From NCBI RefSeq assembly GCF_005938215.1, contig NZ_VCPD01000003.1:434001-498000 (forward strand): DNA of 64,000 nt. Reading direction: 5' to 3'. Every line of letters starts with the position of its first letter. The first letter of the stretch is position 1. Below the pieces are notes generated by a model. The model made no database searches and was not told the DNA's origin. It saw only the letters and a program-made list of their open reading frames with translations. Shown piece by piece: positions 1 to 7,109 of this stretch. The position numbers were made by a program, and so were the translations under genes. This stretch comes from Ruegeria sediminis. Its GTDB lineage: Bacteria; Pseudomonadota; Alphaproteobacteria; Rhodobacterales; Rhodobacteraceae.

Positions 1-10
1 GCGGCACATC

Positions 11-748
11 TCAGGGCCTTCCGACATGGGCCGCATCCAGGGAACTGACGACCGGGCATCCCAGCGTGCGGTTCAGCGCCTTCACCAGGTCGTCGACGGT
101 TTCGGTCGACACGTACAGCCCGCCCGTCTCCTTGGCCAGGCACTGGGCCGCGCTGATCGGCGCGTCGAAATCCGGATTGCTGTCGCCGCCCTCCCAGGCG
201 AAGAAATCCGGCCTGACCCGAAAGCCGATCACATGCACGGTCAGCTTGGGCGCCTCCGCGGCCAGTTGCGCCGCCAGCGCGCAGGGCGAGCCGCCGCAGG
301 TCTCCTTGCCGTCGGTGACCAGCACCACGATGCCGGGGCGCGACGGCGCGCCCAATGCATTTGCCGCGGCGGACACCGCCCGCGTCAACGCGGTGCTGCC
401 GTCGGGTTCCAGCCGGTCGATCTCGGACAGGATCCGCTCCGCCGCATCAGGCGAGGGTACAAGCCTGAGCGCCACGTGGCTGCAGGTGTCCTCGCTGCCG
501 CCGGGGCCATAGGTCACCAGCCCGACGCGGCGGATCGGCGTGATGCGGGGCAGGGCGCGGCGCAGAGCTAAGCGGGCGTCGGTGATCCGCGGCCGGTCGA
601 GGCCGTTATAGCCCATCTCGGCCATCGAGCCCGAGGCGTCGAAGACCAGCATCGCCTCTTCGGTACAATTGGTGGCAGCCGCCGGCGCGGACAGAACAGC
701 CCAGACGGCAGCAGCCAGCCCCGGGGTTTTCAGGCGCTCCCATCGCAT
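11..748 (-). CDS. Secreted von Willebrand factor type A (VWA) domain protein
   Basis: The 245-residue product starts with a typical signal peptide (MRWERLK, a hydrophobic Ala/Val/Leu stretch, then APAAA) and continues into a VWA fold. The MIDAS motif is visible as DASGS close to the mature N-terminus, with a later TDGKETC segment. Several Cys residues suit a periplasmic or surface protein. The ATG at 748 was chosen because AGGAGG lies about eight bases upstream and the signal peptide begins there; a longer in-frame start at 832 would bury the signal. VWA proteins bind metal and protein partners; the partner here is unknown. It is alone, upstream of two tRNA genes on the same strand. The family call is firm and the biological role is open. 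Confidence 0.85.
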   Translation of the reverse strand: MRWERLKTPGLAAAVWAVLSAPAAATNCTEEAMLVFDASGSMAEMGYNGLDRPRITDARLALRRALPRITPIRRVGLVTYGPGGSEDTCSHVALRLVPSPDAAERILSEIDRLEPDGSTALTRAVSAAANALGAPSRPGIVVLVTDGKETCGGSPCALAAQLAAEAPKLTVHVIGFRVRPDFFAWEGGDSNPDFDAPISAAQCLAKETGGLYVSTETVDDLVKALNRTLGCPVVSSLDAAHVGRP

Positions 749-875
749 CCGGCGGCCCTCCTGACCTGGGCACCAGAATGCCGGTCGCAACGCCGCCTGT
801 CCATGCCGCGATGGTCGGACACCGTACCGCATCTCGCAAGCCGGGTACGATTGATCCTGTCGCTTGTCTGAAATC

Positions 876-950
876 TGGAGCGGGCGATGAGATTCGAACT
901 CACGACCCTTACCTTGGCAAGGTAATGCTCTACCCCTGAGCTACGCCCGC
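876..950 (-). tRNA. tRNA-Gly (anticodon GCC), copy 1
   Basis: Read on the minus strand, this folds as a cloverleaf with a GCGGGCG acceptor arm, a D-arm containing AGCTCAGGGGTAGAGC, an anticodon stem-loop with GCC (plus-strand 916-918), a T-arm with GTTCGAATC, and an encoded 3' CCA (876-878). It decodes GGC and GGU glycine codons. It is identical over 75 bases to the copy at 983-1057, separated by 32 bases, so the two are probably co-transcribed. Confidence 0.97.
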
Positions 951-982
951 ATCCGTGTGGCCTGATGGCCTGAGGTCCCAAC

Positions 983-1057
983 TGGAGCGGGCGATGAGAT
1001 TCGAACTCACGACCCTTACCTTGGCAAGGTAATGCTCTACCCCTGAGCTACGCCCGC
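983..1057 (-). tRNA. tRNA-Gly (anticodon GCC), copy 2
   Basis: This is an exact duplicate of the neighbouring tRNA-Gly, with anticodon GCC at plus-strand 1023-1025 and an encoded CCA at 983-985. It is the promoter-proximal copy on the minus strand. The identity of all 75 bases suggests recent duplication or gene conversion. Confidence 0.97.
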
Positions 1058-1311
1058 CCGGTTGAGTGAGGTGGGAAGTATTAATTCTGGCCGGAAGCTG
1101 CAAGAGGAAAATCGCATCCGCTCCAAAAAAGTTGCCCGCAAATCACGAAGTGATCCCTGCAAATCGGCGGCTTCATGCGCGTTCCTGTCAGGCAATGTTT
1201 TGCCACATTCCTTCGCTACGCTCTTTACCCGATGAATTGTGCATTGGAATTTGGTCTGTTCGCGCGCGGCGGATGGAGTTTTTCCATCGAAGATCTTTCG
1301 GAGGTGTGCCC

Positions 1312-2178
1312 ATGAAACTTCTGTCCATCGCCCGGGTCGCGGCAACGTCATTCTTGTTCCTCGGCGCCATCGGGTTCGCGGTCACCGTGGCCGCGCCTGA
1401 CGCCGCTTTCGCCAAGGAAGGCGGCAACGGCGGCGGGAACGGCGGAGGCAATGGCGGCGGAAACGGTGGCGGCAAGGGCGGCGGAAACGGTGGCGGCAAG
1501 GGCGGCGGTCACGGCGCCGGTCAGGCCGATGCCGGCGGCAAGAGCGTCGGCCATGGCTTCGGCAAGGGAAAGGGCAAGTCCGGCAACGGCTCGGGCGTGT
1601 TCTCGGGGCTCGGCAACGGCAAGGGTAACGGCAAGGGCAAGGGCCTCGGGCTGGGCGCAAAGGCCGATGCATTCGCCGGCAAGGTCTCGGGGCTGTTCAA
1701 CGGCAAATCCAAAGAGGCGAGACATGCGGTCGCCCCGAACACGCACGGCAAGATCTCATCCGAGCTGAAAGGCTTGAACGCGGCACATGCCAGCGCCCAG
1801 GCCTTCGCGAATGCCGCGCCCGAAAGCCGGGTGGGGCAACTGTCCGGCTACCGCGATACGCTTGGCGACCTTGCAACGGCGCAGGACGATCTGGCCGGTG
1901 CGCTCGGGGCCTTGGCGGATGCGCAAACGGATTTGAGCGATCTGGAAAGCCTGTCCGACGACGAGATTGCGGATCGGTTTGACTCGGTCGACGACTACAA
2001 TGACGCGGTGAGCAGCGCCAGTGAAGCGGTGGCGACTGCCGAAACCGATGTCCAGAACGCAGAGGATGCCGTAGACGAAGCGCAGGATGTCACCGATCAG
2101 GCCCTGGCGGATCTGACCGGCGATCAGGAACTGTCGGACGAAGCCGTGAGCGCGCTGAACGACATGCTGACCGACTGA
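1312..2178 (+). CDS. Secreted glycine-rich repeat protein with an acidic helical C-terminus (function unknown)
   Basis: The 288-residue product starts with a signal peptide (MKLLSIAR, hydrophobic core, cleavage expected after DAAFA). Residues about 36-65 are tandem Gly-Gly-Asn-Gly and Gly-Gly-Lys-Gly units. Residues about 70-125 are a basic Gly/Lys/Asn segment. The C-terminal half is Ala/Asp/Glu-rich with heptad-like spacing and is probably helical. A segment reading LKGLNAAHAS followed by SRVGQL resembles a module I recall from alphaproteobacterial hypothetical proteins; that is memory, not a search. GGAGG at 1300-1304 precedes the ATG. A basic low-complexity head joined to an acidic tail suggests an envelope or matrix protein, but no function can be assigned. 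Confidence 0.75.
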   Translation: MKLLSIARVAATSFLFLGAIGFAVTVAAPDAAFAKEGGNGGGNGGGNGGGNGGGKGGGNGGGKGGGHGAGQADAGGKSVGHGFGKGKGKSGNGSGVFSGLGNGKGNGKGKGLGLGAKADAFAGKVSGLFNGKSKEARHAVAPNTHGKISSELKGLNAAHASAQAFANAAPESRVGQLSGYRDTLGDLATAQDDLAGALGALADAQTDLSDLESLSDDEIADRFDSVDDYNDAVSSASEAVATAETDVQNAEDAVDEAQDVTDQALADLTGDQELSDEAVSALNDMLTD

Positions 2179-2183
2179 CGATA

Positions 2184-2246
2184 CGCGCCGCCCGCAACAG
2201 CCGGGCGGCGCGACGCTTTACATGCGGGCGGCGTTTCGGCCGCCCG
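2184..2246. terminator. Paired GC-rich hairpins between convergent genes
   Basis: A perfect 11-bp inverted repeat (2184-2194 with 2202-2212, 7-base loop) is followed by an 8-bp one (2225-2232 with 2239-2246). They lie between the stop of the glycine-rich gene and the stop of pyruvate carboxylase. U-tracts are short, so this is a probable bidirectional terminator rather than a canonical one. Confidence 0.6.
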
Positions 2247-2249
2247 ATT

Positions 2250-5200
2250 TCATTCCAGCTCGACCAGCAGATCCTTCGCGTCGATCTGGCCGCCGGGCTG
2301 GACGTGGACGGCCTTGACGGTGGCGTCGCGTTCGGCGTGGATGCCGGTTTCCATCTTCATCGCCTCGATGGTCAGCAACATGTCGCCTTCCTTGACCACC
2401 TGTCCGGCGCTGACGGCTACGGTGGCCACGACGCCGGGCATCGGCGCGCCGACGTGGTTCGGGTTGCCCGCTTCCGCCTTGGCCCGCTGGATGGTCGAGG
2501 CTTTCACCAGCCGGTTCGGCACCCGGATCACCCGCGGCTGGCCGTTCAGTTCGAAGAACACCTTGACCTCGCCGTTCTCGTCGGTCTCGCCGATGGCCTG
2601 GCAGCGGATCTCGAGCGTCTTGCCGGGGTCGATCTCGGCGGTGATCTCCTCGCCCGGCTCCATGCCGTAGAAGAACGTCCGCGTCGGCAGGGTGCGCACC
2701 GGCCCATAGGTCCGGTGACGGCCCATGTAGTCGAGGAAGACCTTGGGATACATCAGGTAACCGTTCAGGTCCTCGTCATCGACCTCCTTGCCTTCAAGCT
2801 GCTTGGACAGCTCGGCGCGGGTCGCTTCCAGATCGACGGCGGGCAGGTGTTTGCCGGGCCGCTCGGTGTTGGGCGCCTCGTCCTTCAGCACCTTGCGGAT
2901 GATCTTGTCGGGGAAGCCGCCCGGCGGCTGACCCAGGTTGCCGCGCATCATGTCGATGACCGAGTCCGGGAAGGCCACGTCGGTGTTCGGATCCTCGACC
3001 TGCTCGCGGGTCAGGCCCTGGCTCACCATCATCAGCGCCATGTCGCCCACCACCTTCGAGGACGGCGTGACCTTGACGATGTCGCCGAACATCCGGTTCA
3101 CGTCGGCATACATCTGCGCCACCTCGTGCCAGCGTTCCTCCAGCCCCAGCGAGCGCGCCTGCGCTTTCAGGTTGGTGAACTGCCCGCCCGGCATCTCGTG
3201 CAGATAGACTTCCGAGGCAGGGGCCTGCAGGCCGGATTCGAAGGCCGCGTATTGCCCGCGCACCGCTTCGAAATAGTCGCTGATCTCGCGGATCGCCTTG
3301 ATGTCTAGCCCGGTGTCGCGGTCGGTGTGGCGCAGCGCCTCGACCACGGTGCCCAGCGTCGCCTGAGACGTGTTGCCCGAGAAGCTGTCCATCGCGCAGT
3401 CCACCGCGTCCACGCCCGCCTCGGAGGCGGCGAGGATGGTGGCGCAGGCCACGCCGGCGGTGTCATGTGTGTGGAAATGGATGGGCAGGCCCACCTCTTC
3501 CTTCAGCGCCCGGATCAGCGCCTTGGCGGCGGCCGGCTTCAGCAGGCCCGCCATGTCCTTGAGGCCCAGGATATGCGCGCCCGCGTCGCGCAGTTCCCTG
3601 GCGGTGCTGACGTAGTATTTCAGGTCGTACTTGGCCCGGTCCGGGTCCATGATGTCGCCGGTATAGCAGACGGTGCCCTCGCAGATCTTGCCGTTCTCGA
3701 TCACCGCATCCATGGCGACGCGCATGTTCTCGACCCAGTTGAGCGAGTCGAAGACGCGGAACACGTCGATGTTCTTCGATGCCTGGCGCACGAATTCCTG
3801 CACCACGTTGTCGGGATAGTTGGTGTAGCCCACCCCGTTCGAGCCGCGCAGCAGCATTTGCGTCATCAGGTTCGGCATCGCCTCGCGCAGGTCGCGCAGC
3901 CGCTGCCACGGGCATTCCTGCAGGAAACGGTAGGCCACGTCGAACGTGGCGCCGCCCCAGCATTCCACCGAGAACAGCTGCGGCAGGTTGGCGGCATAGG
4001 TCGGCGCCACCCGGATCATGTCGATCGACCGCATCCGCGTCGCCAGCAGCGACTGGTGCCCGTCGCGCATGGTGGTGTCGGTGATCAAGAGCTGCCGCTG
4101 CGCCTTCATCCAGTCGGCGACCGCCTGCGGGCCTTTCTGCTCCAGCAGGTTGCGGGTGCCCATCTGCGGCTCGGCCTTCTTCGCCGGGGCCTTGGGCTCT
4201 TTCAGGTCGGCGCGCGGCAGCGGGCGGTCCTTGGTCTCGGGGTGACCGTTCACCGTGATGTCCGCGATATAGGTCAGGACCTTGGTGCCGCGGTCGCGCC
4301 GCTTCTTGAAGGTGAAAAGCTCGGGCGTCGTGTCGATGAACTTGGTGGTGTATTCGTTCGACAAAAAGGTCGGGTGCTTCAGCAGGTTGATGACGAAGTC
4401 GATATTCGTCGAAACCCCGCGGATGCGGAATTCGCGCAGCGCGCGGTCCATCCGGGAAATCGCCTTCTCGGGCGTCGGCGCCCAGGCCGTCACCTTGGTC
4501 AGCAGCGAGTCGTAGTACCGCGTGATCACCCCGCCCGCATAGGCCGTGCCGCCGTCCAGGCGGATGCCCATGCCGGTGGCCGAGCGGTAGGCGGTGATGC
4601 GGCCATAGTCGGGGATGAAGTTGTTCTGCGGATCTTCGGTCGTGATCCGGGTCTGCAGCGCGTGGCCGTTGAGCTTGATGTCCTCCTGGCCGGCCATGCC
4701 GGTGGCCTCGGCCAGCGTCTTGCCCTCGGCGATCAGGATCTGCGCCTGCACGATGTCGATGCCGGTGACTTCCTCGGTGACGGTGTGTTCCACCTGCACG
4801 CGGGGGTTCACCTCGATGAAGTAGAACTTGCCGGTGTCCATATCCATCAGGAACTCGACGGTGCCCGCGCATTCATAGTTCACATGGGCGCAGATGCGGC
4901 GGCCCAGGTCGCAGATCTCGGCGCGCTGCTCTTCGCTCAGGTAGGGCGCGGGCGCGCGCTCCACCACCTTCTGGTTGCGGCGCTGGACCGAACAGTCCCG
5001 TTCGTAAAGGTGATAGATCTGCCCGTGCTTGTCGCCCAGGATCTGCACCTCGACGTGGCGGGCGCGGATGATCATCTTTTCCAGATAGCCTTCGCCGTTG
5101 CCGAAGGCGGCCTCCGCCTCACGGCGGCCTTCCAGCACCTTCTCCTCCAGCTCCTTTTCCGACAGGATCGGCCGCATGCCGCGCCCGCCGCCGCCCCAGG

Positions 5201-5687
5201 ACGCTTTCAGCATCAGCGGATAGCCGATCTCGGCCGCCTCCTTGCGGATCGCGTCCATGTCGTCGCCCAGCACCTCGGTCGCCGGGATCACCGGCACACC
5301 GGCCTCGATGGCGACGCGCCGCGCGCTGGCCTTGTCGCCGAGCGCGCGCATGGTCTCGGCCTTGGGGCCGATGAAGGTGATGCCGTTCTTGACGCAGGCA
5401 TCCACGAATCTGGGGTTTTCCGACAACAGGCCGTAGCCCGGATGGATCGCGTCCGCGCCGCTTTCCTTGGCGACCCGGATGATCTCGTCGATCGACAGAT
5501 AGGCCGCGACCGGCCCCATGCCTTCACCGATGCGATAGGCCTCGTCCGCCTTGAAGCGGTGCAGGCCCAGCTTGTCCTCCTCGGCAAAGACGGCAACGGT
5601 GCGTTTGCCCATCTCGTTCGCCGCGCGCATCACTCGGATGGCGATTTCTCCGCGGTTTGCGATCAGGATTTTCTTGAAGTCGGTCAT
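2250..5687 (-). CDS. pyc: Pyruvate carboxylase
   Basis: This is a biotin-dependent ATP-using enzyme that carboxylates pyruvate to oxaloacetate (anaplerosis). All parts are present in one 1145-residue chain of the usual length. The order is an N-terminal biotin carboxylase (KILIANRGEIA at the start, glycine-rich ATP-grasp loop WGGGGRGMR near residue 170), a carboxyltransferase barrel from about residue 535 (TTMRDGHQS metal-site region), the conserved PC domain, and a C-terminal biotinyl domain with AMKM whose lysine is about residue 1111. The protein therefore carries its own biotin carrier. It lies downstream of the hydroxy-acid dehydrogenase on the same strand with a 153-base gap and converges on the glycine-rich gene. 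The cytoplasmic location and reaction follow from the family. Confidence 0.98.
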   Translation of the reverse strand: MTDFKKILIANRGEIAIRVMRAANEMGKRTVAVFAEEDKLGLHRFKADEAYRIGEGMGPVAAYLSIDEIIRVAKESGADAIHPGYGLLSENPRFVDACVKNGITFIGPKAETMRALGDKASARRVAIEAGVPVIPATEVLGDDMDAIRKEAAEIGYPLMLKASWGGGGRGMRPILSEKELEEKVLEGRREAEAAFGNGEGYLEKMIIRARHVEVQILGDKHGQIYHLYERDCSVQRRNQKVVERAPAPYLSEEQRAEICDLGRRICAHVNYECAGTVEFLMDMDTGKFYFIEVNPRVQVEHTVTEEVTGIDIVQAQILIAEGKTLAEATGMAGQEDIKLNGHALQTRITTEDPQNNFIPDYGRITAYRSATGMGIRLDGGTAYAGGVITRYYDSLLTKVTAWAPTPEKAISRMDRALREFRIRGVSTNIDFVINLLKHPTFLSNEYTTKFIDTTPELFTFKKRRDRGTKVLTYIADITVNGHPETKDRPLPRADLKEPKAPAKKAEPQMGTRNLLEQKGPQAVADWMKAQRQLLITDTTMRDGHQSLLATRMRSIDMIRVAPTYAANLPQLFSVECWGGATFDVAYRFLQECPWQRLRDLREAMPNLMTQMLLRGSNGVGYTNYPDNVVQEFVRQASKNIDVFRVFDSLNWVENMRVAMDAVIENGKICEGTVCYTGDIMDPDRAKYDLKYYVSTARELRDAGAHILGLKDMAGLLKPAAAKALIRALKEEVGLPIHFHTHDTAGVACATILAASEAGVDAVDCAMDSFSGNTSQATLGTVVEALRHTDRDTGLDIKAIREISDYFEAVRGQYAAFESGLQAPASEVYLHEMPGGQFTNLKAQARSLGLEERWHEVAQMYADVNRMFGDIVKVTPSSKVVGDMALMMVSQGLTREQVEDPNTDVAFPDSVIDMMRGNLGQPPGGFPDKIIRKVLKDEAPNTERPGKHLPAVDLEATRAELSKQLEGKEVDDEDLNGYLMYPKVFLDYMGRHRTYGPVRTLPTRTFFYGMEPGEEITAEIDPGKTLEIRCQAIGETDENGEVKVFFELNGQPRVIRVPNRLVKASTIQRAKAEAGNPNHVGAPMPGVVATVAVSAGQVVKEGDMLLTIEAMKMETGIHAERDATVKAVHVQPGGQIDAKDLLVELE

Positions 5688-5840
5688 GGCAGGTCCCGTT
5701 GTCTTTCAGCTTGGCCGTGGTTTTAGGCGGACAATACGCGCAGGTATATCTGTAGTTCTGGGTAGAACCGGCATGTTATCGCTCGCAAACGCCGCGATGC
5801 GACGCTTTGACCGTTACCGCTGCCGCGGCGCGGCGTGATT

Positions 5841-6974
5841 CTACAGAGTGATCGGCCGAGGCAGATCGGCCAGCCGCGCCGCACCCAGCTGGCCCATGTT
5901 GGCCTCAAGGTCCCTTCGCAGCAGGTCGATCACATGACCGGGCCCGGCCTCTCCCAAGGCGGCGAGGCCATAGAGGAGCGCCCGTCCGAGCATCACGAGA
6001 TCGGCGCCAAGCGCCAGGGCGCGCAGGATGTCCAGCCCCCCGGCGACGCCACCGTCGAAGATCAGCGGCAGATCCGCGGCCGCCCGGATGGCGGGCAGGG
6101 CGTCGATGCTGGCCGGCGCGCCGTCGAATTGCCGGCCTCCATGATTCGAAACCCAGAGCGCATCGACCCCCGCCGCCGCCAGCGGCGCCGCATCTTCGGG
6201 CCGCAGCACGCCCTTGACGACGAAAGGCCCATCCCAACTGTCGCGCAGCCATTTCACGTAGTCCATGCCGGGCGAGGTGCGCAGCAGATAACCGACATGC
6301 GCGGTCGGCGGCAGGTTCAGCCGCTCCTGCACGTATTTGTCCAGCGTCCGCATCCGCGGCATCCCCGCCCGCGCCATCCCCAGCGCCCAGGCCGGTCGCA
6401 GCGCCACCTGAGCCATCAGGCGCGGGGTCAGTTTCGGCGGCTGCGTCAGTCCCGATCGCGTCTGGCGCTCGCGCCGCGACGCGACCGGCACGTCGGCGGT
6501 CAGCACCAGCGTCGAGAACCCGGCGGCGCGGGCGCGGTCCAGCATGTCCTTGCGGATTCCGGGATCCTTCGGCGGGTAAAGCTGGAACCAGGCATTTTCC
6601 CCCAGGTGCGGGGCCAGATCCTCGGGGCTCTGGCTGGCGACGGTGGACAGGGTATAGGGTATTCCCTCGCGCGCGGCGGCGCGGGCCAGAATGCCCTCGG
6701 CATCGGGCCAGATCAGCCCCGACATGCCGATGGGCGCAATGCCGACGGGCAGGGGATGGTCCTTGCCCAGAAACCGCACCTCCGGGTCGAAATCCAGCGG
6801 CCCGTGCAAAATCGACGGCATGAAACCCACGCGATCCAGCGCCGCGCGGTTGCGGCCCACGGTGGCCTCGGTCCCAGTGCCGCTGTCGAGATATTCCCAG
6901 ACGAAATGCGGTATCCGCCGCCGGGCGCGCCGCTTCAGATCCTCGATTCCCGGGTAGGTGCTGTGCAAGTCCAT
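5841..6974 (-). CDS. lldD: FMN-dependent alpha-hydroxy-acid dehydrogenase (LldD/glycolate oxidase family)
   Basis: The protein belongs to the TIM-barrel flavoenzymes that oxidise L-lactate or related 2-hydroxy acids to 2-keto acids. Visible motifs are the catalytic-base region SNHGGRQFDGAPASID, the FMN phosphate-binding FDGGVAGGLDILRALALG, and an N-terminal LKRRARRRIPHFVWEYLDSG block. The ATG at 6974 gives 377 residues, the usual size; a TTG at 7016 would add 14 residues that the family normally lacks. No strong Shine-Dalgarno is visible for either start. If the substrate is lactate, the pyruvate formed could feed the carboxylase encoded next door. L-lactate is the most likely substrate, but glycolate and mandelate relatives cannot be excluded from sequence alone. 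Confidence 0.85.
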   Translation of the reverse strand: MDLHSTYPGIEDLKRRARRRIPHFVWEYLDSGTGTEATVGRNRAALDRVGFMPSILHGPLDFDPEVRFLGKDHPLPVGIAPIGMSGLIWPDAEGILARAAAREGIPYTLSTVASQSPEDLAPHLGENAWFQLYPPKDPGIRKDMLDRARAAGFSTLVLTADVPVASRRERQTRSGLTQPPKLTPRLMAQVALRPAWALGMARAGMPRMRTLDKYVQERLNLPPTAHVGYLLRTSPGMDYVKWLRDSWDGPFVVKGVLRPEDAAPLAAAGVDALWVSNHGGRQFDGAPASIDALPAIRAAADLPLIFDGGVAGGLDILRALALGADLVMLGRALLYGLAALGEAGPGHVIDLLRRDLEANMGQLGAARLADLPRPITL

Positions 6975-7053
6975 GAGGATTGATCGGGCGCGCACCGCGA
7001 TTCGGCAAGGACTCAACGTTGTCAGGCACTTGAGAAATCACCGGAAATGAGGG

Positions 7054-7068
7054 GAACAAGGCGGGAAC
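7054..7068. promoter_or_regulatory. SOS box (LexA operator) upstream of uvrD
   Basis: GAAC (7054-7057), seven bases, GAAC (7065-7068) matches the direct-repeat LexA operator known in alphaproteobacteria (GTTC-N7-GTTC on the other strand). It ends 41 bases before the uvrD start codon, a position suited to repression. It sits in the divergent region shared with lldD, but DNA repair makes uvrD the natural target. Confidence 0.75.
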
Positions 7069-7109
7069 AAACCCTTTCCCTCCGGTTAATTCCGGCGTAG
7101 TTTGCGGAC

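Noticed and set aside
3327-5726. Plus-strand open frame of 799 codons opposite pyruvate carboxylase
   Set aside because: It is a shadow frame with biased composition; the minus-strand enzyme accounts for all the coding signal.
5841-7016. Longer TTG start for the hydroxy-acid dehydrogenase
   Set aside because: It would add 14 residues absent from the family and has no better ribosome site than the ATG at 6974.
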